From contig DASTWM010000347.1 in NCBI GenBank assembly GCA_035765855.1, forward strand, positions 1-19,756: 19,756 nucleotides of DNA, read 5' to 3'. This DNA comes from DASTWM01 sp035765855 (GTDB lineage: Bacteria > Chloroflexota > Chloroflexia > Chloroflexales > Roseiflexaceae). Below the pieces are notes generated by a model. That model did no database searches. It worked only from the letters and a program-made list of their open reading frames with translations, and had not been told where the DNA came from. Positions 6,544 to 13,797 of the stretch are shown one piece after another. The position numbers and the translations under genes are program-made. Each line of letters starts with the position of its first letter. The stretch's first letter is position 1.

Positions 6544-8052
6544 ATGATACCGCCGATTACGCTTGACAATCACGCGCCGACGCCGCTCTATCAGCAACTC
6601 TACGACGACCTGCGCGAAGCGATTTTGCGCGGGCAGATTCGCGCTGGGACGCGCCTGCCGGCCACGCGCACACTCGCGGCGGAGTTGCTGGTGTCGCGCA
6701 ACACCGTCGTGAACGCCTTCGATCAGTTGCTGGCCGAAGGCTACCTTGAAGGGCGCGTCGGCGACGGCACGTATGTTTCGCGCGCGCTGCCGGAAGAAGT
6801 GTTGCAGGTCCGGGCGCATGCGCCTGACGCGCCGCAACTGCGTGGCAACCGCGCGCTTTCCAAACGCGGCGCGCTGCTCGCGACAACGCCGGTGCGCGTG
6901 CCTCGGCGCGGCGGCGCGCGGGCGTTTCGCCATGGGCTGGTCGCACTCGACGCCTTCCCGTATGAGGAGTGGGCGCGGCTCACGGCGCGCATGTGGCGCG
7001 CCCCGCCGCCTGAACTGCTGGGCTACAGCGACCCGGCCGGGTATCGCCCGCTGCGCGAAGCCATTGCGGCCTACCTCGGCGCGGCGCGCGGCGTACGCTG
7101 CACGGCAGAACAGGTTGTCATCACAGCCGGCTCGCAGCAGGCGCTCGATCTTGCGGCTCGCATCTTGCTCGATCCCGGCGATGCTGTGTGGATGGAAGAT
7201 CCTGGCTATCTTGGCGCGAAGGGCGTGCTCCACAGCGCGGGCGCGCGGCTTGTGCCGGTGCGGGTGGATCATGAAGGCTTGAGCATCGCTGAAGGTGCGG
7301 CGCGCTGCCCGGAAGCGCGGGCCGCGTACGTCACGCCATCGCACCAGTACCCGCTCGGCGTGACCATGAGCCTGGCGCGGCGGCTCGCGCTGCTCGAATG
7401 GGCGAAAAACAGCTCGGCATGGATTCTGGAGGATGACTACGACAGCGAGTATCGTTACGTCGGGCGACCGCTGGCGGCGTTGCAGGGGCTCGATCAGGCC
7501 GGGCGCGTCATCTACATTGGCACCTTTTCCAAAGTGTTGTTGCCTGCGTTGCGGCTTGGGTATATGATTGTGCCGCCGGATCTTGTGGATGCGTTCGTCA
7601 ATGCCCGCGCGCTCTCCGACCGCCACGCGCCGGGGATCGAACAGGCAGTGGTCGCGGAGTGCATCACGTCCGGGCAGTTCGGGCGGCACATTCGCCAGAT
7701 GCGCACGCTGTATGCCGAGCGGCAGGCCGCGCTTGCCGAAGCTGCCCGGCATGCGCTTGGCGGGCTGCTTGATATAGCTCCTGCCGAGGCGGGCATGCAT
7801 TTGGTTGGCTGGCTGACGGATGGCATGGATGATCGGGCTGCATCTATTCAAGCGGCGGAGCATGGTATCGAGGCGCTGCCGCTTTCCGCATATGCCATGG
7901 AGCCAATGGCGCGCGGCGGGCTGCTGCTCGGCTACACATCGGTCGACGTGCCGGAGATTCGCGCGGGCGTGCGGCAGTTGGCACACGCGTTGCATGGCAT
8001 GCATAAGGAAAAACGTGCAGCGCCTTCGCAGGAGGGTTCATATGACAATTGA
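6544..8052 (+). CDS. MocR/PdxR-type transcription regulator (GntR winged helix plus class I aminotransferase domain)
   Basis: A 502-residue two-domain regulator. Residues about 10-78 are a GntR winged helix-turn-helix (TPLYQQLYDDLREAILRGQI, then RLPATRTLAAELLVSRNTV). After a basic linker, residues about 120-485 form a fold-type I aminotransferase-like domain with the PLP-binding lysine K330 in GTFSKVLLPALRLGY and a DDYDSEY motif. MocR proteins bind PLP or PLP-amino acid adducts and often control neighbouring or divergent genes (family knowledge). The divergent cupin-GNAT-PNPOx-like run is the natural target, although the PNPOx-like protein does not look like genuine PdxH. Its 3' end overlaps the translin-like gene by 11 nt, and the Shine-Dalgarno of that gene lies inside this coding sequence. 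Confidence 0.93.
   Translation: MIPPITLDNHAPTPLYQQLYDDLREAILRGQIRAGTRLPATRTLAAELLVSRNTVVNAFDQLLAEGYLEGRVGDGTYVSRALPEEVLQVRAHAPDAPQLRGNRALSKRGALLATTPVRVPRRGGARAFRHGLVALDAFPYEEWARLTARMWRAPPPELLGYSDPAGYRPLREAIAAYLGAARGVRCTAEQVVITAGSQQALDLAARILLDPGDAVWMEDPGYLGAKGVLHSAGARLVPVRVDHEGLSIAEGAARCPEARAAYVTPSHQYPLGVTMSLARRLALLEWAKNSSAWILEDDYDSEYRYVGRPLAALQGLDQAGRVIYIGTFSKVLLPALRLGYMIVPPDLVDAFVNARALSDRHAPGIEQAVVAECITSGQFGRHIRQMRTLYAERQAALAEAARHALGGLLDIAPAEAGMHLVGWLTDGMDDRAASIQAAEHGIEALPLSAYAMEPMARGGLLLGYTSVDVPEIRAGVRQLAHALHGMHKEKRAAPSQEGSYDN
8030..8036 (+). promoter_or_regulatory. Shine-Dalgarno of the translin-like gene inside the MocR gene
   Basis: AGGAGGG five nt before the ATG at 8042. It defines the translin-like start and shows that the two overlapping genes are translated from one message. 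Confidence 0.75.
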
Positions 8053-8689
8053 CGCGGTCATTTCTGAGGCAGTGGCGCAGATCGATACGACCCATGCCGC
8101 CCGCGAACAGGCGCTGGCAGCTTCGCGGGCGCTGACGCGCCAGTGCGCCAATGCGATCCGCGCGGCTCATCGCGGCGAGTTCGAGGAATCCGAGGCGCTG
8201 TTGCGCACCGCCACCGAAATCGTCCATGATCTGCGAGATAAACTGCACGAGCAGCCGAATCTGCTCTATGCTGGCTACACGCAGGACGCGCTGAAAGAGT
8301 ACGCCGAAGCGGCGGCTGTGTACGCCTTTTTGCGCGGCGACGCGCTGCCCGGCCCGGCGGCGCTGCAGGTCGAGCCAGCCGCCTACCTGAACGGCCTGGC
8401 GGAAGCGGCGTCCGAGTTGCGGCGCGCCATTCTGGATGGGCTGCGCCATGGCGAGGTTGCGCGGGGCGAGCGGCTGCTCAACCTGATGGATGATGTGTAC
8501 AGCAGCCTTGTCACTGTCGATTTCCCGGACGCGATCACTGGCGGGCTGCGGCGCACCACCGACGCGCTGCGGGCGGTGCTGGAGCGCACCCGTGGCGACA
8601 TGACCGCGGCGATTCGCCAGGAACAGCTTGTCGCCGCATTGGCCGAGTTTGAGCGCAGCACGAGCGCGCATCCAGAAACTGAACAATAG
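8042..8689 (+). CDS. Translin-family protein (bacterial translin homologue)
   Basis: A 215-residue, almost wholly alpha-helical protein. The C-terminal half has the translin/TRAX pattern: AAYLNGLAEAASELRRAILDGLRHGEVARGERLLNLMDD paraphrases the conserved GLxDLxGELRR..ld.i..g..e.ae.ll..M region, and FPDAITGGLRRTTDALRAVLERTRGDMT matches the family's PDA.tgGLRRk.D..R..iE.tRgd signature. Eukaryotic translin forms octamers that bind ssRNA/DNA and, with TRAX, make the C3PO endoribonuclease; archaeal and bacterial homologues exist but are little studied. The gene starts at ATG 8042 after a strong Shine-Dalgarno and overlaps the MocR stop, so it belongs to the same operon. Acidic catalytic residues cannot be assigned with certainty from sequence alone. 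Older annotations of relatives as haloacid dehalogenase are not supported by any HAD motif here. Confidence 0.8.
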   Translation: MTIDAVISEAVAQIDTTHAAREQALAASRALTRQCANAIRAAHRGEFEESEALLRTATEIVHDLRDKLHEQPNLLYAGYTQDALKEYAEAAAVYAFLRGDALPGPAALQVEPAAYLNGLAEAASELRRAILDGLRHGEVARGERLLNLMDDVYSSLVTVDFPDAITGGLRRTTDALRAVLERTRGDMTAAIRQEQLVAALAEFERSTSAHPETEQ

Positions 8690-8695
8690 CCAGCA

Positions 8696-8704
8696 TGGTA
8701 CAAT
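8696..8704 (+). promoter_or_regulatory. Extended -10 element upstream of the CRP-like/ferredoxin gene
   Basis: TGGTACAAT, identical to the element before the RlmI-like start, lies just after the translin-like stop codon and about 100 nt before the GTG at 8808. It would give a leader of about 97 nt. A second -10-like hexamer (TACTAT, 8796-8801) lies exactly 6 nt before the GTG and could give a leaderless transcript. Confidence 0.4.
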
Positions 8705-8715
8705 GGGTGTGAAAA

Positions 8716-8773
8716 GCTAACGATTTTGCCCGGTTCGCTGGATAAAAGGTAAAACGTAGATCGTGGTGTTAGC
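8716..8773 (+). promoter_or_regulatory. Possible leader stem (GCTAAC/GTTAGC) before the CRP-like/ferredoxin gene
   Basis: GCTAAC (8716-8721) can pair with GTTAGC (8768-8773), extended by GAT (8722-8724) with ATC (8760-8762), enclosing about 35 nt. If transcription starts near 8711, the stem would lie in the 5' leader. No known riboswitch is recognised. Confidence 0.2.
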
Positions 8774-8807
8774 GTACGTTTGATGCATCACGTATTACTA
8801 TTCATCA

Positions 8808-10250
8808 GTGAGTACTTCAACCAAATCTCGTCATGCCGGCCAGCGGCTTGAAGCTCGGCCTGCGCCGCCGCCGCACATGCAGCAGCTTGGCGCTAAAGTG
8901 GAACTTCTCGCGCAGTTGAGTGGCTTGCGCGGGTTGCCCGCGCATGTGTTAGAGCGACTTGCACCCTTGTGCGCTCTGCGGGCATTTTTGCCAGGCACGC
9001 CGGTTGTGCCAAACCTCCCCGACGCATTTTTATACGTGTTTCTGCAAGGCCGCCTGACCATGACGCTGCATGATCGCCTGGGCCACCGTGTTCCGGTAGG
9101 CCAGGTGCAGCGCGGCGAGATTTTTGGCGAAGGCCCACTGTTCAGTAATATGTTTCATCACGTCACGGGCCAGGCCGAAACAACATGTTATGTGCTGCAA
9201 CTGTCGCTCGATGCTGTGCGCGGCGCGATGAAGCAGTCGCCGGAACTTACCGCTGTGCTGCGCGCAACGTATGTGCGGCGGCTGGTCGAGAGTAGCCTGA
9301 GTCGCGTCCCGCTGTTTAGCAAGCTGCCGCCCGGCGAGCGCATGTATCTCACAGAGTTATTGCAATCGCGGCACTATGAACGCGGCGATCTGATCATCCA
9401 CGAAGGCGCGCACGGCGATTCGCTCTACATCGTTGAGGCTGGCCAGGTGGCGATCGAACAGAGCGGGCATGTCATCGCCCATCTCGACGAAGGTAACTTC
9501 TTCGGCGAAATGTCGCTGCTGACCAGCGAGCCGCATACCGCGAATGTTTACGCGCTGACGCCAGTGGATGTGCTGGCACTGCCCGCGTCCGGCTTTCTCA
9601 AGCTGCTCGACAAGCTGCCCGCGCTGAATGAGGAACTGCAAAGGGTCGTCGCACGGCGGCGGCAGAATAACACCACGATGCTCAAAGATGCTGAACGCGC
9701 GCAGCAGCTTGCGGCTATTGTTGATCATGGGCTCCTGCGCGGCACACATCTTCTGGTGCGTGATCCTGAACTGTGCGATCCTGACTGTCATCTTTGTGAG
9801 GATGCGTGCGCTGAGCGCTACGGGCGGGCGCGGCTGCAACTGCCGGACGTCAATATCGACGGGCAGGATGTCGCTGACGCGTGCCGCCAGTGCCGTTTCG
9901 GCGCTGAATGTGTGGAGGCGTGTCCCGAAGACGCTATTCAGTGGAACAACAGTGGCGTGCTGGTCGTTACGGATCGTTGTACGGGCTGTGGCGACTGCGT
10001 GCCGGCCTGCCCCTATGATGCAATGGCGTTAATGCCGCTGAAGCCAGCACACTCCACGTCGCCACTCTGGGCGCTCTGGGACCGCATGAAACACATGCGG
10101 ACGCCTGTCATCATGCTCGAAACAGCGGAGCCTGCCATGCGGGCGGATAAATGCGATTTCTGCCAGGCGTACAACGATATGGCCTGCGTGAGCGCATGCC
10201 CTAACGGCGCGCTGCGGTTTGTGCCGCTGCAAGAAGTCTTCCCACTCTAG
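8808..10250 (+). CDS. Double CRP-like (cyclic nucleotide-binding fold) protein fused to a four-cluster ferredoxin
   Basis: A 480-residue soluble protein starting at GTG. Two consecutive CNB/CRP-like beta-barrel domains lie at about 35-160 and 167-285. The second has the clear phosphate-cassette start FGEMSLLT (E234), but the Arg that normally binds the cNMP phosphate is replaced by H243 (EPHTANV), so classical cAMP/cGMP binding is doubtful. No helix-turn-helix follows. Instead, residues 320-480 carry four Cys clusters: C323/327/330/334, C359/362/368/372, C391/394/397/401 (canonical CTGCGDCVPACP) and C449/452/460/464. This is the order found in DmsB/HycB/NrfC-type electron-transfer subunits binding up to four [4Fe-4S] centres. 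A redox or ligand-gated electron carrier is likely; its oxidoreductase partner is not in the window. Its stop is four nt from the stop of the convergent DUF2142-like gene. Confidence 0.88.
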   Translation: MSTSTKSRHAGQRLEARPAPPPHMQQLGAKVELLAQLSGLRGLPAHVLERLAPLCALRAFLPGTPVVPNLPDAFLYVFLQGRLTMTLHDRLGHRVPVGQVQRGEIFGEGPLFSNMFHHVTGQAETTCYVLQLSLDAVRGAMKQSPELTAVLRATYVRRLVESSLSRVPLFSKLPPGERMYLTELLQSRHYERGDLIIHEGAHGDSLYIVEAGQVAIEQSGHVIAHLDEGNFFGEMSLLTSEPHTANVYALTPVDVLALPASGFLKLLDKLPALNEELQRVVARRRQNNTTMLKDAERAQQLAAIVDHGLLRGTHLLVRDPELCDPDCHLCEDACAERYGRARLQLPDVNIDGQDVADACRQCRFGAECVEACPEDAIQWNNSGVLVVTDRCTGCGDCVPACPYDAMALMPLKPAHSTSPLWALWDRMKHMRTPVIMLETAEPAMRADKCDFCQAYNDMACVSACPNGALRFVPLQEVFPL

Positions 10251-10254
10251 AACA

Positions 10255-12261
10255 TTATGCCGCGAAATACGTGTAGATCGTTGCGACCGCCACGCCATCC
10301 AGCAACGCGAAGCCTGCCAGCAGCATGACGACCGCAAGCGACCGAAAGCGGCGCGGCCACAGCGCCCACCACCCGCCGATCAGCGCAAGCATGGTTGGAA
10401 TGATTGCGGGGAAGCCGTAGCGCGCTACCGGAAGAACCGAGAAACTCGGGTCGAGCAGCGGCAATGGCCGCAGCAGTGTATTTCCCCAGATCAGGAGCAG
10501 CGCCAGCATCAGAAACGCCAGCGTTGCCGCGCGCCGAACGCTTAGCGCGCGCCGTCGGCGAATGAGCCACGTCAATGAGCCGAGCAACCCGACCGCCACG
10601 ATGCATTGAAACAGGTACGGCCATGCCCAGCCCTGCAATCGCACGTTTGCCCAGCCATACACACTGAAGAACGAAAACAGCACCCACAGCCCGGAGTTGG
10701 TGATCAGCAGCGGACCATTGCGCTGAACGTCGAAAAGGGCAGCCACCGTTTGTGATGGCGAACGGTGAATGTAGCGGAACACCGCCTCCTCCAACCATGG
10801 ACGCAGATGCGGCCACGCGGCTTCGGCGGAAGCGTTGCGCACGAGATTTACGAATGGTTGCCCTGCCCATGTGCCGCTTTGCGCCGCGGCGCTGTCGAAC
10901 GCAGGCGGCTTGGTTGTGGGAAAAACACCTTCGGCAATCACAGCTCCATCCACAAACAGGCGCAGCGGCTCGCCAGATGTGCTTGCCAGCACAGTGTACT
11001 GCAACAGTGTCGCATTCGCGGGAATGTCCATGGTTTGGGCGACAAAGATCGGCGTGGTGGTGACGGTAATGAGCGGGGCGGCGGTCGCATTGCTGGCTCC
11101 CTGGTCGGAACCGAATACGACCGTCGGCATGTGGACCTGCGCCGTTCGGTCGGCCCACATCCAGCCGCCGATCGTAATGGTCGTGCCGGAAACACGCTGC
11201 ACATCTGCGGGCAGCAGCGGCTCGATCAACTGGCGGATGGGGCTGTCGGCGTTGGCCTCTACAAGCAACACATGCGCGCCGAGCGGCGCGGCGCTTGAAA
11301 CGACCTGCGTGGCGTCCTGCTGCGTTTTGCCCCACGACCAGCGGTACCAGTACGCCGCGTCGCCCCATGTCAGCGTGGCGGGAATGAGAGCGACAACCAC
11401 GACGGCCACACCCGCCAGCAGCCAGCGCCAGCGCCAGCCACGTTGCATCCACAGCGCGCCGCCCACCGCAAGCAGCGCAAGCGGCACTGCCGGCGCGGCA
11501 GTATTCTTGGTTGCCAGCGCGAGCCCGGCAGCGCAACACACCCATGCCACGCGCTGCCATGTGATGCCAAAGCGCAGCAGCCGCACCGCGCCCCACAAAA
11601 CGAGCGAGAATACCAGCACTGCGGCAACATCATTATTGACCGAGGTCATCAGGTCGGCAAACGGCGGTAAGAGCACGATTGCAACCGGCACCGCCCACCG
11701 CAATATATGACCAGCAGGCAAAATATCGCGCATCACGTTCCATGCCACTGCGATGGTGACCATAAACAGCACCAGCGACACACAGCGGGCGACGTACAGC
11801 TGGCTGGTGACGTCGAGATGATTGACCGCGCGCAGCAGCAGGCCCGTGAACGCATAATATGTTGGCGGATGCCCAAGCTCAGAAATGCCAAGCCATGTTA
11901 ATCGATTGTCGGTGAGCAAATCAGGGCGCGGCAGCGCGCGAAAGAATCCATGCTCCAGCATAGAGGCGGCAATTTCGCGCCGTATCGGTTCATTTTCGTC
12001 GCCAGCTTTGGGCAGCAGCGTCTTGTTGGCGCTCAACCAGGCATACTCGAAATGGGTTGGCTCGTCGTAATGCTGCCATGGCGGCAGCAGTGTAAGGTAC
12101 AGTATGCCCTGCGCCAGCGCCAGCAGCAATATGCAGGCAAACACGACGCGATCATGGACGGCGAAGCGGTGGCGCGCGCGCAGCAGCACGCCCGCGCGTA
12201 GCAACGCTGGAGCAACATCTGGCGCTTGAACTGGCTTTTCAATGGTGATTGGCTCAGCCAT
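10255..12261 (-). CDS. DUF2142-like GT-C-type polytopic membrane glycosyltransferase with internal soluble domain
   Basis: A 668-residue protein with a short cytoplasmic N-terminus, TM1 at about 39-58, and immediately after it PPWQHYDEPTHFEY, where D66, E67 and H70 occupy the place of the acidic catalytic/metal-binding loop of GT-C enzymes and DUF2142 proteins. Several more membrane helices follow to about residue 300. A hydrophilic, beta-rich segment at about 315-470 (IGGWMW, LRLFVDGAVIAEG, then NLVRNASAE) resembles a carbohydrate-binding jelly roll facing outside. About four further helices close the protein. It probably transfers a sugar from a polyprenyl-phosphate donor to a surface glycan. 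The ATG at 12261 is only 2 nt after the stop of the preceding GT-C gene, so the two are co-translated. Donor and acceptor are unknown. Confidence 0.75.
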   Translation of the reverse strand: MAEPITIEKPVQAPDVAPALLRAGVLLRARHRFAVHDRVVFACILLLALAQGILYLTLLPPWQHYDEPTHFEYAWLSANKTLLPKAGDENEPIRREIAASMLEHGFFRALPRPDLLTDNRLTWLGISELGHPPTYYAFTGLLLRAVNHLDVTSQLYVARCVSLVLFMVTIAVAWNVMRDILPAGHILRWAVPVAIVLLPPFADLMTSVNNDVAAVLVFSLVLWGAVRLLRFGITWQRVAWVCCAAGLALATKNTAAPAVPLALLAVGGALWMQRGWRWRWLLAGVAVVVVALIPATLTWGDAAYWYRWSWGKTQQDATQVVSSAAPLGAHVLLVEANADSPIRQLIEPLLPADVQRVSGTTITIGGWMWADRTAQVHMPTVVFGSDQGASNATAAPLITVTTTPIFVAQTMDIPANATLLQYTVLASTSGEPLRLFVDGAVIAEGVFPTTKPPAFDSAAAQSGTWAGQPFVNLVRNASAEAAWPHLRPWLEEAVFRYIHRSPSQTVAALFDVQRNGPLLITNSGLWVLFSFFSVYGWANVRLQGWAWPYLFQCIVAVGLLGSLTWLIRRRRALSVRRAATLAFLMLALLLIWGNTLLRPLPLLDPSFSVLPVARYGFPAIIPTMLALIGGWWALWPRRFRSLAVVMLLAGFALLDGVAVATIYTYFAA

Positions 12262-12263
12262 TT

Positions 12264-13793
12264 CTATGTTGTTACTTTCTCGTACACATCCAGTTCAAAG
12301 CCCTTGCTCCTGAATTGCCGCAGCAGCCGCAAGCGCGGATCGCGCTGCACGAGCGCTCGTGGCGTCTGCCACACCAGGCGCGCTGAATAGTGCGAGTCCC
12401 ACACAATAATGCTGCCAACCGGCGCTGCATCGATCTCGCTCGGCATGATCGGTCGGTACACTGCGCGGCTGTATGGATCGACATCACTTCCGTACGTAAA
12501 CCATGCGTGCGAGCCGAGTACCACGCGGTTATGATACGCGCTTGCCTGCAACCACTGCCCGGCCTCCCATGCCTGCTGCTGCTCGTCATTGATGCGATAC
12601 GGCCGAACCGTCAGCAGTACCGTCAAGAGCATCACCAGCAAAGCCTGGGCCGCGAGACCCGCCGCAAAACGCTGGAATGAGGCAAAGAAGATCAGTCCCG
12701 CTGCCGCCGACACTGCCACCACCACATCGGCATAAAGGTGCCGGGACAGCAGCCAGCCAGCAAGCGCCGCAAGCACCGCAACTGCGGCCCAGCGTCGCCA
12801 TGGATGCGTCCATTGCCCGGCCAGTTGTTCGACGCCTGCCACTGCCAGCACGCCGCCGACCGGCGCGAGCACTGCCAGGTGACGAATGTAGCCAGCAATG
12901 CCGGTGGACGGAATCGCCCAATAACTTATGCTGAGCACGGCAATGACGACGAACACGCAGGCATGCAGCAAACCCATGCGTAGCCGCAGCAAGCCCAACG
13001 CCGCGAGCACCAGGCATGCGCCACCAAAGGCGTCGGGCAGCAGCGCGACATAATGCGCCAGCGGCCCTGAGCCGTAATCAAAAATAATACCGCCCGGCTG
13101 CCCAAACAGGCGATCGAACGGAAACAGGATGAGCGGCCATGCGCCCGCCGCCCATGCGTTGTAACAATTCCACGCCAGGAGCGGCAGCAGCGTCATGCCT
13201 GCATATCTCCAGCGCCGTTCCCATGTCAGCGCCGCCGTAAACAGCAGCAGCACGGGCAGCAATTCGTAGCGCGCGAAAGGGAGCAGCGCCGCCCCAAGTG
13301 CCGCCAGCCACCAGCGCCGTTGCGCCATGCCCAACAGCGCCATGCACAGGCAGCCTGCCGCCACCAGCTCGGTCAGCGCCGCGAAGCCCTGCCGCACAAA
13401 TTCCGGCTCCAGGCCGGTGAAGAGCGCCGCCAGCCAGCTCTTGCGCAACCCGTAGCTTTGCGCCAGCCGCGCGCTGCCAATGCACACCAGCGCGGCCAAC
13501 ACGGCGCTAAACACCTGCTCAGCCTTGAGGCCAAACAGCGCAACTGGCGCGTACAGAATCGTAAACGCGGGCCGGCCCCACGTATTCAGGAACAATTCCG
13601 GGTGCCGCCAACTCCAGCGCGCGATCAGGTAATGGCCGATCACATCGTCGTCGTAGACACCGCTTGAGCGGAGCGCATACATGATGTACAGCCCGGCCAG
13701 CGCGAGTGACACAAGCCCGGCATACAAGAGACTGCGTGAAACCTGGCGCGCTGTATGTTTTTCAATCTGCAATCTGCAATCTGCAATCTGCAA
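12264..13793 (-). CDS. Polytopic GT-C-type membrane glycosyltransferase (GT39/ArnT-like)
   Basis: About 509 residues with roughly 10-12 hydrophobic helices and a C-terminal soluble region at about 390-509. After TM1 comes a first extracytoplasmic loop with the acidic triplet DDD at 48-50 and GRPAF at 73-77, the layout of GT-C enzymes that use polyprenyl-linked sugars. Family membership rests on this topology, not on close similarity. The start is uncertain: the longest reading begins with a TTG at 13793 inside a 7-nt tandem repeat (13763-13797), so its first residues (MQIADCRLQI) are repeat-encoded. TTG codons at 13772 and 13727 and a GTG at 13712 are alternatives, and none has a Shine-Dalgarno. 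It follows the sugar transferase gene by 4 nt or more and precedes the DUF2142-like gene by 2 nt. Confidence 0.7.
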   Translation of the reverse strand: MQIADCRLQIEKHTARQVSRSLLYAGLVSLALAGLYIMYALRSSGVYDDDVIGHYLIARWSWRHPELFLNTWGRPAFTILYAPVALFGLKAEQVFSAVLAALVCIGSARLAQSYGLRKSWLAALFTGLEPEFVRQGFAALTELVAAGCLCMALLGMAQRRWWLAALGAALLPFARYELLPVLLLFTAALTWERRWRYAGMTLLPLLAWNCYNAWAAGAWPLILFPFDRLFGQPGGIIFDYGSGPLAHYVALLPDAFGGACLVLAALGLLRLRMGLLHACVFVVIAVLSISYWAIPSTGIAGYIRHLAVLAPVGGVLAVAGVEQLAGQWTHPWRRWAAVAVLAALAGWLLSRHLYADVVVAVSAAAGLIFFASFQRFAAGLAAQALLVMLLTVLLTVRPYRINDEQQQAWEAGQWLQASAYHNRVVLGSHAWFTYGSDVDPYSRAVYRPIMPSEIDAAPVGSIIVWDSHYSARLVWQTPRALVQRDPRLRLLRQFRSKGFELDVYEKVTT

Positions 13794-13797
13794 TCAA
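13763..13797. repeat. 7-nt tandem repeat (CAATCTG x4 plus a fifth partial unit) at a gene junction
   Basis: Four exact copies of CAATCTG (13763-13790) are followed by CAATCAA (13791-13797). The array lies between the stop of the sugar transferase gene (13798-13800) and the body of the GT-C gene, and overlaps the predicted N-terminus of the latter. In translation it gives the QIADCRLQI pattern, which I recall as a frequent low-complexity artefact in proteins from several environmental bacterial phyla. Confidence 0.9.

Noticed and set aside
6538..8004. 488-residue minus-strand open frame
   Set aside because: It is antisense to the MocR gene, is rich in Arg, His and Ala, shows no family motif, and exists because GC-rich coding sequence has few stops.
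7820..8041. Longer N-terminal reading of the translin-like gene
   Set aside because: It would run inside the MocR gene; the strong Shine-Dalgarno at 8030-8036 and family homology fix the start at 8042.
10247..11596. 449-residue minus-strand open frame overlapping the DUF2142-like gene
   Set aside because: Out-of-frame shadow with Arg/Ala/Cys-rich composition; the overlapping frame has the membrane pattern and DE-x2-H loop.
13763..13797. CRISPR array
   Set aside because: Units are 7 nt with no spacers; there are no cas genes.
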